From positions 174,940-213,295 of the forward strand of contig NZ_LMQH01000010.1 in assembly GCF_001424105.1 (NCBI RefSeq): DNA of 38,356 nucleotides. Direction: 5' to 3'. This DNA is from Chryseobacterium sp. Leaf394 (lineage in GTDB: Bacteria; Bacteroidota; Bacteroidia; Flavobacteriales; Weeksellaceae). The position numbers were made by a program, and so were the translations under genes. Positions 9,024 to 16,591 of the stretch are shown in pieces (position 1 is the first letter of the stretch; the number at the start of each line of letters is the position of its first letter). The notes under the pieces were generated by a model. It searched no databases. It was given only the letters and a program-made list of their open reading frames with translations, and was not told where the DNA came from.

Positions 9024-9060
9024 AAACCTGACAGCTATTAAAAGTCCGTCAGGTTTTTTT
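9024..9060. terminator. Intergenic hairpin between the two secreted-protein genes
   Basis: ACCTGAC and GTCAGGT arms form a stem. On the plus strand it is followed by seven T, on the minus (coding) strand by only three. It may attenuate or stabilise the message between the genes rather than fully terminate it. Confidence 0.4.
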
Positions 9061-9069
9061 AACATATTT

Positions 9070-11352
9070 TTACTGAGGACAGGTAGGTGTTGTAAAACAT
9101 TTCCAAGAAGTTCCATCATAGATTTTCAGACAACTTACTGTAGTATCAAAAACCATCATTCCTTCTACCGGAGTTGTGATATTACTTAAATTTGCAGTTG
9201 TCATTCTTGTAGGCACAAAACCTTTCGAGTTGGATTCTAAAACTGTGTGCGCTGATTTTCTGATCATTGGCCAGTTGTTTCCGTCCTCTGCTCCTGCTCT
9301 GTTGAGCAGGGTGATGCCATGTTTTGTATCGCTTCCTAGTCCTGTAGTATTAGGATCTTTCAGACAGTAGCAAGAAGGTATTCCCTGTACAAGTAATCCC
9401 GCAAAACCTGGAGTGGAAAACATCTGTACAACCAGCTCATTGGTCCCAACCTGGAAATCACTGTCAAGCAAAGTTGATTTTTCGTGACCATCCGCATAAC
9501 CCTGTGCGTCTGTCGAATTAATGTTTTGATTAACTCCGTTTACATACACCCGTACAATCTGGTTATCAACATAATAATCTAATCTCAATTTTAATGAGGC
9601 AGCCAGTAACGGATCACTGATGTTGAATTTATACTTGTAGAAATAAGTATTTGGAAGCGTATTATCTGCACCGGTTATCAATCCCTGACTGTTAATATCC
9701 TGACCATTTTGTGTTGCCGAGATCCATTCAGAATTACCGAACGGACTGGATGCCCATACAAATGGAGGAGTATTAATTGCCTTTCCTACAACTATAGCAG
9801 GGTAGAATAGTGAATTTGCAATACTGTTGTAATTGTATGGGCTTGTGGCAGGAGAGGCCGTACCGGCAGGGAAGTGAGTGACAGTCCAGTTGTTGTCAAG
9901 ATTTCTTACTGCTTTTTTTCCGTTCCCTAAAGAATTTGTTCCGCTGCTTATCTTGTTTACATCCGCGCATGTCATGTTGAGCGGTGTTACTCCGCAGACA
10001 ATAGGGATGATTTCAGCTACACGTTTACCGTCTGCAGCTACAATCATTCGGAGATATCTCGCATTTACAGGGCCTGAAAATCTTACTGTTGTGGGAGTTC
10101 CTTTTGCCTGCAGGTGCGTTGTGGTATTGTAACTGGGGAAGCTTCCGGTAGCAGAGGTTGTGAAATTTACGCCATCTGCGCTTGTCTGCACAGTATAGGC
10201 TAAAGCCGTATTTCCATTGGTAGATGGGTAGTAAGTAAAGCCATTGAGAACGTAGTTTTGTCCGTAATCAATTGTTAAGTGATTGTTGGCACCACTGGTT
10301 TGCCAGTAGTTTCCTGCTGTCAGATCGTTATCGATAACGTTTGCCGCTCCTGTTCCTGCGCTTGATGTTACTGTTACCGCAGAAGAATTGAGCATAGACG
10401 TTTCTGACGTACAGGTTGCAGGTGGAATGATACAGTCGTAAGTATATTCTATCCTGTAATAAACAGATGCAAGTGTCTGTTGTATATTGCTGCCGAAACC
10501 ACCTGCGCTCCAGCTACTTGTTGTGCTCATGCTATATGGTAGCGTGCCGGTTCCAACAAAATTATTTATTTCAGACGGCGTGGTATAAGTATTTGAACCG
10601 GAAAAGCCGTTGAAATTATTCGTAAGATTTACACCACCAACTGGGATTGGGTCAAAACCCGGATAAGAAGCATTTTGAAATAGTGTATAATTACCATTGT
10701 AGTTGCTTCCTGCCAGACTGAATGTGGGAGATGAAGTTGAACGGTAATTCGCCATCATCGGTCCGGATCCGTTGTTTGGGATGCTTAAACTTGCAAAATA
10801 ATTCACACCATAATCTACTTTTACTTTTGTAAGCTGTCTTGTAGTTCCTGCATCAAATTTAGGCAGTGGTAACTGCACATTAGAAAGATCCGTAGTTGTG
10901 TAGGGAGTTGCATAGTAATGAGTAACCACATTGTTTGTAGAAGACGTAGCGCAGGCTGAAGAGCAAGTTCCTGTATTGGCGATAGTCAAAATTTCAGGAT
11001 AATCTGAAACTGGAGTGATGGTAAGTGTAAAATTTCCGGCTCCCAGGCCGCCGTTTGCTATTTTGAAGTAAGCAGGAACCTTATTGTTAAGATTTGTGGC
11101 TGCAGCATTATTCATCAGGGTAACGGTTGCGGGATTTCCGGCAAATGTTGCTGTGACGCTATAATTGGACGGAACGTCCGGCGTGAGCTGAAACACCATA
11201 AAATCATCTGCAGCATCTTCGAAAGTTCCGTTGTTGGAGCATGATACAGAAGATATTGTGGATTGTGCAAAAGCACTGCTGCCGGCGAAGACAGAGAAGC
11301 CTGCCATTAAACACCACGTTGTAAGATTTTTAATCATATTGTTTTTTTTCAT
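9070..11352 (-). CDS. Large secreted multidomain protein with F5/8 type C domain
   Basis: About 760 residues from the ATG at 11352; an upstream GTG at 11376 adds 8 residues and is less likely. A signal peptide ends in SSAFAQ (about residue 30). Domains in order: an N-terminal beta domain (about 31-140, two cysteine-containing turns); a region resembling the choice-of-anchor E type (about 145-310); an F5/8 type C (discoidin) domain (about 318-455) with NVIDNDLTAGNYWQTSG, LTIDYGQNYVLNGFTYYP and ARYLRMIVAADGK; a second galactose-binding-like jelly roll (about 465-670); and a C-terminal module ending in EGMMVFDTTV and KIYDGTSWKCF. F5/8 domains bind sugars or lipid headgroups, so a surface adhesin or carbohydrate-binding role is likely. 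I see no catalytic motif and no T9SS C-terminal sorting domain. It is the first gene of a two-gene unit. Confidence 0.8.
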   Translation of the reverse strand: MKKNNMIKNLTTWCLMAGFSVFAGSSAFAQSTISSVSCSNNGTFEDAADDFMVFQLTPDVPSNYSVTATFAGNPATVTLMNNAAATNLNNKVPAYFKIANGGLGAGNFTLTITPVSDYPEILTIANTGTCSSACATSSTNNVVTHYYATPYTTTDLSNVQLPLPKFDAGTTRQLTKVKVDYGVNYFASLSIPNNGSGPMMANYRSTSSPTFSLAGSNYNGNYTLFQNASYPGFDPIPVGGVNLTNNFNGFSGSNTYTTPSEINNFVGTGTLPYSMSTTSSWSAGGFGSNIQQTLASVYYRIEYTYDCIIPPATCTSETSMLNSSAVTVTSSAGTGAANVIDNDLTAGNYWQTSGANNHLTIDYGQNYVLNGFTYYPSTNGNTALAYTVQTSADGVNFTTSATGSFPSYNTTTHLQAKGTPTTVRFSGPVNARYLRMIVAADGKRVAEIIPIVCGVTPLNMTCADVNKISSGTNSLGNGKKAVRNLDNNWTVTHFPAGTASPATSPYNYNSIANSLFYPAIVVGKAINTPPFVWASSPFGNSEWISATQNGQDINSQGLITGADNTLPNTYFYKYKFNISDPLLAASLKLRLDYYVDNQIVRVYVNGVNQNINSTDAQGYADGHEKSTLLDSDFQVGTNELVVQMFSTPGFAGLLVQGIPSCYCLKDPNTTGLGSDTKHGITLLNRAGAEDGNNWPMIRKSAHTVLESNSKGFVPTRMTTANLSNITTPVEGMMVFDTTVSCLKIYDGTSWKCFTTPTCPQ

Positions 11353-11383
11353 CGTATTTAGAATAAATTTAATCACTGCTGTA

Positions 11384-11404
11384 ACAGATCTGTATCTGAT
11401 CTGT
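11384..11404. promoter_or_regulatory. Symmetric operator-like repeat upstream of the surface-protein operon
   Basis: ACAGATC, 7 bases, GATCTGT: a perfect 7-bp inverted repeat centred about 40 bases before the ATG of the gene at 9070-11352. It could bind a dimeric regulator or form a leader hairpin. The regulator is unknown. The divergent AraC-type gene at 12460 is the nearest candidate, although AraC proteins usually prefer direct repeats. Confidence 0.4.
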
Positions 11405-11493
11405 CAGGCATTTTTATGTGAAAAGCTGAAATTTGAGAATACAGGACGTCCTTCTTATAAAGACTTATAAAACGTAAGTATTCACTGATGGAA

Positions 11494-12081
11494 TTACAGG
11501 CTGGGTGGAGGCCGCACGCAGTGGATATTTACGGAACAGCTGAGCTCAAAGTCATTGGTTGATCCTGAAACTCTGTTCCGCGCCATTGGAAAATTATAGA
11601 TGAGTGAAGTGGTGTCTTCAGTTTTCAAGAAAATTACCTTTCCGGAACTGTTTTGTAAGATTAGACTCTCAGTTTGATATCTATTTGAAAATGAAACTCC
11701 CGACGATGATGACGGACTTAGTTTTATATCACTGCGCTTAGCTTTTCCAGATTGAGCCTTCTCAGGAACCTGTGGTTGATGGGATTCATCTTCCCGTTTT
11801 AAGGTCTGTTTTTTTTCGTTAATCTTTTTTGGATGCAAAACGGAGGTTCTGTCATTATCTTCCACTAATAATGCACCGCCTTTAAGAGTGATTTCACCCT
11901 GAAAAGATGGTTGTACCGAAGCTAAAGAATCATGATCTGAAAATGAATCTGCAGAATCAGGAGATCCTGCCAAGACTACAATACAGGACTGACACAGCAA
12001 AAAGATCAGAAAGATTGATCCTTTCTTTACAGCTGGGAACAGTATCCTAAATCGTAAAAGATTTTGTATTGTAATCATCAT
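11494..12081 (-). CDS. Unknown membrane-anchored or secreted protein
   Basis: About 195 residues from the ATG at 12081; a TTG at 12096 would overlap the leader hairpin. One hydrophobic segment (SIFLIFLLCQSCIVVLAG, about residues 21-38) may be a signal peptide, lipoprotein signal or membrane anchor. The two cysteines in LLCQSC make a lipobox conceivable but not canonical. The rest is low-complexity and charged: a Lys/Glu-rich region (KINEKKQTLKREDESHQ), a serine run (SPSSSSGVSFSN), then a beta-like C-terminus ending SVNIHCVRPPPSL. I recognise no family. It lies on the same strand as, and upstream of, the large surface protein gene, separated by about 140 bases containing an operator-like repeat. 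It diverges from the AraC-type regulator. Confidence 0.5.
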   Translation of the reverse strand: MMITIQNLLRFRILFPAVKKGSIFLIFLLCQSCIVVLAGSPDSADSFSDHDSLASVQPSFQGEITLKGGALLVEDNDRTSVLHPKKINEKKQTLKREDESHQPQVPEKAQSGKAKRSDIKLSPSSSSGVSFSNRYQTESLILQNSSGKVIFLKTEDTTSLIYNFPMARNRVSGSTNDFELSCSVNIHCVRPPPSL

Positions 12082-12094
12082 TTTTTGTAAGCCC

Positions 12095-12120
12095 AAAAAA
12101 CTTCAGTTTGTGACTGAAGT
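12095..12120 (-). terminator. Terminator-like leader hairpin just before a start codon
   Basis: On the minus strand ACTTCAGT (12120-12113) and ACTGAAGT (12107-12100) form a perfect 8-bp stem with a 5-base loop, followed by TTTTT. It lies about 14 bases upstream of the ATG at 12081, so any transcript into that gene from farther upstream must pass it. This makes it a candidate attenuator or a stabilising 5' leader. Confidence 0.5.
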
Positions 12121-12400
12121 ATTATTTGATTTTTCGGGTGTGTTTTCGATTACAAATATTGTGTTTTTAAGTCTTGGAATATTTTCGTTGTTGAGTTAAT
12201 TGGTTTATTGAATGAGTTTTCTGTTTTATAGATTGATAAACAGTTATTTACGTATTTTATTTTTACGAAATAACTTATTTTTATTTTAAATAACTTACAA
12301 TTGACACCTCGTGATTGTTTGAATCAGAAAATAATTTATTCAATACTTTATAGTTTTATGATAATTAAGCGGTTTGTTGGGCATAATGTGATCTTAACCA
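12121..12400. other. AT-rich divergent intergenic region
   Basis: About 280 bases between the leader hairpin of the minus-strand gene and the promoter of the AraC-type regulator. It is strongly AT-rich with T-runs. I see no gene and no repeat beyond scattered TTTG/TTTTA words that could serve as promoter elements on either strand. Confidence 0.4.
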
Positions 12401-12432
12401 TTTGATTTGTTGTTAGAAATCGTTTACTTTTG
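12401..12432 (+). promoter_or_regulatory. Consensus Bacteroidota promoter of the AraC-type gene
   Basis: TTTG at 12401-12404, exactly 20 bases, then TACTTTTG at 12425-12432. Both elements match the consensus fully. The TTG at 12430 is part of the -7 box, so the true start codon is the ATG at 12460. Confidence 0.75.
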
Positions 12433-12459
12433 CCCTCTTCAAAAAAACACACTGTAACT

Positions 12460-13455
12460 ATGTTCAACACAAATGAAGAATTGGTTGCTGCGAAAAAAGA
12501 ATTCGGTAAGATTTTCTTTTATTCGATAGCAGCTGTATTCGGTTTCTACTTACTTCTCAGCCTTTTGACAACTAATGTTGTAATCGTTGCAAAAGAAGTT
12601 TTAATATTCGCTTTTTTTCTCACCACATACACAGGTTTTCTGATTTCAAAAACCAAGTTTGATTTTCTGATCATTTTCAGAATCATCATTCTTGCTCTCC
12701 TGTTATTCATACTTTATATGTGTATTCTGCTGTCAAATATATCAGGTGCCATATTTTTTTTATTTATTCCTGTAGTCATCATGACGCAGATCCTGTTCTC
12801 ATTCAGAACATCACTTTTCCTCACGTTAGTCTTACTTATTCTCTCTTATTTTATTACAGAAATCGCTGCACAGTTCAACTTTGCGATTAAAGTTGATTTT
12901 AAATATTATGATCCAGTTGTATTGAAGTTTCAGGAGTATTTAACTTACACAATTGCTATTTACTTTTCATTTTTAGGACTCTACTACAAAAACGAATTCT
13001 TCAGAATAGAACTGAAACAGAAATTTCTTGAAATTCCAAAGATAAATCTTGAAGAGGAAAAAGTACTCAATACAGCAGAAACCGAGGAGTCCAATCCAGA
13101 CAAATACCAGATTCTTTACGACCGCATCATCAATTGCCTGAATGTTGACAAACCTTTTCAGGACGCGGATTTTAACATCAGAAAGCTGGCAGAAATGGTC
13201 AATTCAAACAGTACTTATGTTTCAAGGGCGCTCAATCATATCGGAGATAGAAAATTCAATCAACTGATCAACGAGTACAGAATTGCACAGATAGTGGATG
13301 AATTAAAAAATGATCTGCATCATAAATTTACAATAGAACATATCTACACCAACGCGGGTTTTTCTCAGCAATCTACTTTCAACAGGATTTTTAAAGAGCA
13401 GACAGGGAGCACTCCTTCAGAATATATCAGAAATATTCAGAGAGAGGGTAATTAA
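12460..13455 (+). CDS. Membrane-anchored AraC-family transcriptional regulator
   Basis: A 331-residue protein. The N-terminal half (about residues 15-175) contains roughly six hydrophobic helices (FGKIFFYSIAAVFGFYLLLS, IIILALLLFILYMCILL and others), without a soluble sensor domain. A charged linker (EEEKVLNTAETEESNPDK) leads to a C-terminal AraC/XylS double helix-turn-helix (about 225-328). That domain has FNIRKLAEMVNSNSTYVSRALN as the first HTH and IYTNAGFSQQSTFNRIFKEQTGSTPSEY as the second. Membrane-spanning AraC regulators are common in Flavobacteriia and are thought to sense signals at the inner membrane; targets are usually near. Here it diverges from the secreted-protein genes at 8468-12081, which makes them plausible targets. 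The ATG is set by the promoter at 12401-12432. Confidence 0.9.
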   Translation: MFNTNEELVAAKKEFGKIFFYSIAAVFGFYLLLSLLTTNVVIVAKEVLIFAFFLTTYTGFLISKTKFDFLIIFRIIILALLLFILYMCILLSNISGAIFFLFIPVVIMTQILFSFRTSLFLTLVLLILSYFITEIAAQFNFAIKVDFKYYDPVVLKFQEYLTYTIAIYFSFLGLYYKNEFFRIELKQKFLEIPKINLEEEKVLNTAETEESNPDKYQILYDRIINCLNVDKPFQDADFNIRKLAEMVNSNSTYVSRALNHIGDRKFNQLINEYRIAQIVDELKNDLHHKFTIEHIYTNAGFSQQSTFNRIFKEQTGSTPSEYIRNIQREGN

Positions 13456-13624
13456 AAATTTAACAAAGATATTGTGCGTGAAAATTGCGTAAAGCAGGCA
13501 ATATTTATCTGTTTAATATTGGTTTTTAAGATGTTTTTATTGAAGAATATGAGATACTCAAAACTATTGAATCAGCCGGCAGAATGTCTGGAATAAAAAC
13601 CTTTCCACATCACAGCCGTTTGAT

Positions 13625-13632
13625 TATATTTG
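13625..13632 (+). promoter_or_regulatory. -7 box before the amidinotransferase-family gene
   Basis: TATATTTG matches TAnnTTTG perfectly. The upstream element is only partial (TTTC at 13602-13605). A TTG at 13630 lies inside the box, so the ATG at 13690 is preferred as the start. Confidence 0.5.
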
Positions 13633-13689
13633 TGGCAGACGCTATATGAAAAATGCTTTGTTAAAGCATATACATCAGAAGTATTGTTT

Positions 13690-14604
13690 ATGGAATTAAA
13701 TATAAAAAACGAAACCGGAAGGCTGAGGTCGGTGGTTTTGGGACAGCCCAAATCGATGGGTGGAGTTCCCTCTCTGGAAGAAAGCTACGATGCCAAATCT
13801 TACCACACGATAGAACACAATATTTACCCGACGGAGGAAGATATCATCAGTGAAATGAATGCTTTTGAAGCAGTTCTCAAAAAGTATGATGTTCAGGTTT
13901 TCCGTCCTGATATTATTGAAGACTACAACCAGGTTTTTGCCAGAGATGTTGCTTTCGTCATTGATGATAAAATGATTATTTCTAACGTCATCGCCGACAG
14001 AGCTGATGAGCAGGAAGCTTATAAAACAGTGTTTGAAGAAGTAGCTTGGCGGAAAATCATCAATCTTCCCGAAACTGCCCACATCGAAGGAGGCGACGTG
14101 ATTGTATGGAATGATTTCCTTTTCATCGGAACGTGTTTCAGTGAAGACTACAGAAGCTATAAAACTGCCAGAACTAATGAGTACGCTATCGAAATTCTGA
14201 AAGAGTACTTTCCAAAGAAGAGAATTATCGATCTTGAACTGAAGAAAAACGACAGAGAGCCTTACAAGGGAATTCTGCATTTGGACTGTACTTTTAACCC
14301 GATTGGCAAAGACAAATGCATTATTTACAAAAACGGTTTTGTAGACGAAAGCGATTACAATTTAATCATCGATATTTTCGGGGAAGAAAATTGCTTCCAT
14401 GTTACGGACGAAGAAATGTTTGAAATGGTACCCAATGTTTTTTCAATCTCTCCGGAAGTTGTGGTTTCAGACAAAGCATTTACAAGAATGAATGACCACC
14501 TCAGAAACGAATGGGGAATAACTGTTGAGGAAATTCCATACAGAGAAATTTCTAAAATGGGAGGTTTGCTGAGATGTTCTACAATGCCTTTGGTAAGAGA
14601 GTGA
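13690..14604 (+). CDS. Amidinotransferase / dimethylargininase-family protein
   Basis: A 304-residue member of the guanidine-modifying (pentein) superfamily. Conserved features: a GQPKSMGGVPSLEESYDAKS opening, NQVFARDVAFVID, the substrate-binding HIEGGDVIVW, the catalytic histidine in ILHLDCTFNPIG, and the catalytic cysteine near the C-terminus in GGLLRCSTMPLVRE. Members hydrolyse or transfer amidino groups of arginine derivatives (arginine deiminase, dimethylarginine dimethylaminohydrolase, glycine amidinotransferase). The sequence alone does not let me choose the substrate. Upstream of the ATG, the extra frame from 13630 has no family similarity. A second superfamily member lies about 680 bases downstream. 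A four-helix-bundle gene and degenerate repeats have come between them. Confidence 0.88.
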   Translation: MELNIKNETGRLRSVVLGQPKSMGGVPSLEESYDAKSYHTIEHNIYPTEEDIISEMNAFEAVLKKYDVQVFRPDIIEDYNQVFARDVAFVIDDKMIISNVIADRADEQEAYKTVFEEVAWRKIINLPETAHIEGGDVIVWNDFLFIGTCFSEDYRSYKTARTNEYAIEILKEYFPKKRIIDLELKKNDREPYKGILHLDCTFNPIGKDKCIIYKNGFVDESDYNLIIDIFGEENCFHVTDEEMFEMVPNVFSISPEVVVSDKAFTRMNDHLRNEWGITVEEIPYREISKMGGLLRCSTMPLVRE

Positions 14605-14610
14605 TGGGTT

Positions 14611-14650
14611 TGAGGGTTTGAGGATTTGAGAGTTTTAGGGTTGGAGTGAT
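14611..14650 (+). repeat. G-rich degenerate repeat upstream of four-helix-bundle gene 1
   Basis: A run of units of the form GGGTTTGA / GGATTTGA / GAGAGTTTTA directly after the stop of the amidinotransferase-family gene. It is the same orientation as the array at 15092-15145 and the complement in character of the array at 15190-15262. Confidence 0.6.
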
Positions 14651-14687
14651 TTAAGTATTTTTTTTATTTTTATTAAAAAATACAGAG

Positions 14688-15074
14688 ATGTCAACAATTA
14701 AATTTCATCAGGACTTAAAAGTTTATCAAAAATCGTTCGATGCAGCAATGGAAATCAATGAGCTTTGCAAAACACTTCCAAAAGACGAGCGCTATTCACT
14801 TACAGATCAAATAAGAAGATCATCCCGCTCAGTTTCTGCCAATATCAGCGAAGCTTGGGGAAAAAGAAAATATGAAAAATCTTTTGTTGCAAAGCTTACA
14901 GATTCTGAAGGCGAAGCAAGAGAAACACAGACTTGGCTACAATTCTCATTTGCCTGTGAATATATCAGCCAGGAAAAATTTAATAATTTAAATAATAAGT
15001 ATAATCAAATAATAGGAATGTTGGTCATCATGATGGCACACTCGGAGAAATGGTGCAATTTTGAAAAGAAATAG
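14688..15074 (+). CDS. Four-helix-bundle protein (23S rRNA-IVS/S23 family), copy 1
   Basis: A 128-residue all-helical protein of the S23 or four-helix-bundle family, first known from intervening sequences in 23S rRNA genes. Family hallmarks: an N-terminal HQDLKVYQKSFDAAMEI, then RYSLTDQIRRSSRSVSANISEAWGKR (about residues 43-68). The helix ARETQTWLQFSF and a C-terminal helix pair follow. It has no catalytic motif; members form small oligomers and their role is unknown. It separates the two guanidine-modifying-enzyme genes. G-rich repeats lie on both sides and a C-rich array lies further downstream. A T-rich 9-bp inverted repeat (GTATTTTTT/AAAAAATAC, 14655-14683) precedes the ATG. A second family member, clearly divergent, lies at 30452. 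Confidence 0.88.
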   Translation: MSTIKFHQDLKVYQKSFDAAMEINELCKTLPKDERYSLTDQIRRSSRSVSANISEAWGKRKYEKSFVAKLTDSEGEARETQTWLQFSFACEYISQEKFNNLNNKYNQIIGMLVIMMAHSEKWCNFEKK

Positions 15075-15091
15075 AATGTGAATTGATAGAA

Positions 15092-15262
15092 GTAGGGTTT
15101 GAGAGTGGGAGAGTATTAGAGTTTGAGGGTCAGAGAGCTGTAGGGTTTTCTGATCAATGTCAAACAACAAAAGCACTTATTTCTGACACACCCACACGCT
15201 CCTACACTCAAACTCTCCCACGCTCAAACTCCCCAACCCTCCGACTCTCCAACCCTCCAACC
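15092..15262. repeat. G-rich array and complementary C-rich array forming a large hairpin
   Basis: 15092-15145 is a G-rich series (GTTTGAGAGTGGGAGAGT and variants). 15190-15262 is a C-rich series of the opposite sense. The segment 15097-15114 matches the complement of 15212-15229 at 17 of 18 positions, so the two arrays could pair into a long imperfect hairpin around 15146-15189. No convincing gene lies here; short open frames across it are low-complexity. It fills the gap between the four-helix-bundle gene and the gene at 15281. Confidence 0.7.
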
Positions 15263-15280
15263 TTTTAAAACCCATAAAAA

Positions 15281-16204
15281 ATGCAGACAACAGATACAGT
15301 ATTAATGATAGAGCCAGTAGCATTCGGCTACAACGCAGAAACAGCAGAGAACAACTACTTTCAGATAGAGCAGAAAGGCGCAGATATTCAGTCTAAAGCT
15401 TTGGCGGAATTTAAAAATTTCGTCGGAAAACTGGAGAGTAAAGGCATCAATGTCATTACCATCAAAGACACCATCGAGCCGCACACGCCGGATTCTATTT
15501 TTCCCAACAATTGGGTGAGTTTTCATAAAGATGGAAAAGTAGTTTTATACCCAATGTTCGCTGCCAATAGAAGAGTGGAGCGTCGTGAAGACATCATCGA
15601 AAGCATCAAAAACCAAGGTTATACAGTAACCGAAACAGACGACTGGTCACTACCGGAAATTCACGGTCACTATCTGGAAGGTACGGGAAGCATGATTTTC
15701 GACCACGATAAAAAGATCGCTTACGGTTCAGTTTCTTTAAGATTGGATGAAAATCTGTTCAGAGAATTCTGTGAAAAATATGATTTTACTCCTGTCGTTT
15801 TCCATTCGTTTCAAACTGTGGGAGAGGAGCGACTTCCGATTTACCATACCAACGTAATGATGTGTGTTGCCGATCAGTTTGTGGTAATTTGTCTTGACTG
15901 TATCGATGATGAAGCTGAAAGAAACAATGTTGTCAAAACCATCAGAAATTCAGGAAAGGAAATCATTGAAATCTCTGAAGCGCAGATGCAGCAGTTCGCC
16001 GGAAACATGCTTCAGGTTCAGAATAAAGACGGCAAAAAGTTTTTGGTGATGAGCCAGACGGCTTACAGGTCTTTAAATGAAACTCAGGTTTCAAATATTG
16101 AAAAGTACTGCGAAATTATCTATTCAGATTTGAATACCATTGAAGTAAATGGGGGTGGAAGCGCACGTTGTATGTTGGCTGAGGTTTTTCTCCCGAAAAA
16201 ATGA
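15281..16204 (+). CDS. CtlX-like arginine deiminase-related hydrolase
   Basis: A 307-residue pentein-fold protein of the arginine deiminase-related / CtlX (citrulline utilisation hydrolase) type. Motifs: VLMIEPVAFGYNAETAENNYF at the N-terminus, IFPNNWVSFHKDGKVVLYPM with the substrate-binding aspartate replaced by the family's NNW context, NRRVERR, GHYLEGTGSMIFD, the histidine in PIYHTNVMMCV, and the catalytic cysteine in GGGSARCMLAEVF near the end. The reaction is probably hydrolysis at a guanidino or ureido group of arginine or citrulline, but the substrate is not certain. It is separated from its superfamily relative at 13690 by the four-helix-bundle unit. The AdoMet decarboxylase gene starts 24 bases after its stop behind its own -7 box. 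Confidence 0.88.
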   Translation: MQTTDTVLMIEPVAFGYNAETAENNYFQIEQKGADIQSKALAEFKNFVGKLESKGINVITIKDTIEPHTPDSIFPNNWVSFHKDGKVVLYPMFAANRRVERREDIIESIKNQGYTVTETDDWSLPEIHGHYLEGTGSMIFDHDKKIAYGSVSLRLDENLFREFCEKYDFTPVVFHSFQTVGEERLPIYHTNVMMCVADQFVVICLDCIDDEAERNNVVKTIRNSGKEIIEISEAQMQQFAGNMLQVQNKDGKKFLVMSQTAYRSLNETQVSNIEKYCEIIYSDLNTIEVNGGGSARCMLAEVFLPKK

Positions 16205-16212
16205 TATATTTG
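16205..16212 (+). promoter_or_regulatory. -7 box of the polyamine-cluster promoter
   Basis: TATATTTG, a perfect TAnnTTTG, starts on the base after the stop codon of the CtlX-like gene and lies 16 bases before the TTG start of the next gene. A clear TTTG is absent at the usual distance, where only a T-rich stretch is seen. It suggests the cluster can be transcribed independently of the upstream gene. Confidence 0.5.
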
Positions 16213-16227
16213 TCAAAAATTATTTAA

Positions 16228-16587
16228 TTGAAGCCATTATCAAATAAAGGTTTACACATTCTTCTAACTTTGGAAACAGAGTTAGAAGATTTGTTATTAG
16301 ACAGTGTGCAGTTTCTGGAATATATAACCAATATTTTAGAAAGTAAAGAAGTGGAAATTGTGGGTGTCACGAATCATAATTTTGAAAACCAAAGCTTTAC
16401 CTCCGCAGTCTGTCTGAAAGAGTCTCACCTCTGCATTCATACCTGGCCGGAGTTTAAGCAGCTTACTTTTGATGTTTTTCTTTGTAATTATACACAGGAC
16501 AATACAGATAAAGTCGAGCAGATTGCTGACGGCGTCATCAGGTATTTTGGTGCTGAAATTTTACAGGAACACAAGATTTACAGATAA
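16228..16587 (+). CDS. speH: S-adenosylmethionine decarboxylase proenzyme, prokaryotic class 1B
   Basis: A 119-residue AdoMet decarboxylase of the short bacterial type. It self-cleaves to create a pyruvoyl cofactor and makes decarboxylated AdoMet, the aminopropyl donor for spermidine synthesis. The cleavage site and active site are intact in ESHLCIHTWPE: Ser 66 becomes the pyruvoyl group, His 71 is the processing histidine, and the catalytic Cys 86 is in FDVFLC. The start is TTG (MKPLSNKGLHILLTL), because no ATG is available in frame and the -7 box ends 15 bases before it. The next gene starts 4 bases after the stop. It is the first gene of a seven-gene unit that also holds a spermidine synthase. 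Confidence 0.93.
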   Translation: MKPLSNKGLHILLTLETELEDLLLDSVQFLEYITNILESKEVEIVGVTNHNFENQSFTSAVCLKESHLCIHTWPEFKQLTFDVFLCNYTQDNTDKVEQIADGVIRYFGAEILQEHKIYR

Positions 16588-16591
16588 AAAG

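Noticed and set aside
13630..13689. Upstream TTG start for the amidinotransferase-family protein
   Set aside because: It overlaps the perfect -7 box at 13625-13632, and the added residues match nothing.
14688..15074. The S23-type protein as a marker for a 23S rRNA intervening sequence
   Set aside because: No rRNA sequence is found around either copy; both lie between protein genes.
14604..15265. The repeat arrays looked briefly like a CRISPR or minisatellite
   Set aside because: Units are degenerate, of changing length, and have no spacers of regular size and no cas genes.
15083..15268. Open frames on both strands across the G-rich/C-rich arrays
   Set aside because: Their sequences only reflect the repeats and have no start-site or protein-family support.
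16469..16591. N-terminal extension of the DUF4178 protein
   Set aside because: It lies inside speH in another frame; the zinc ribbon begins right after the ATG at 16592.
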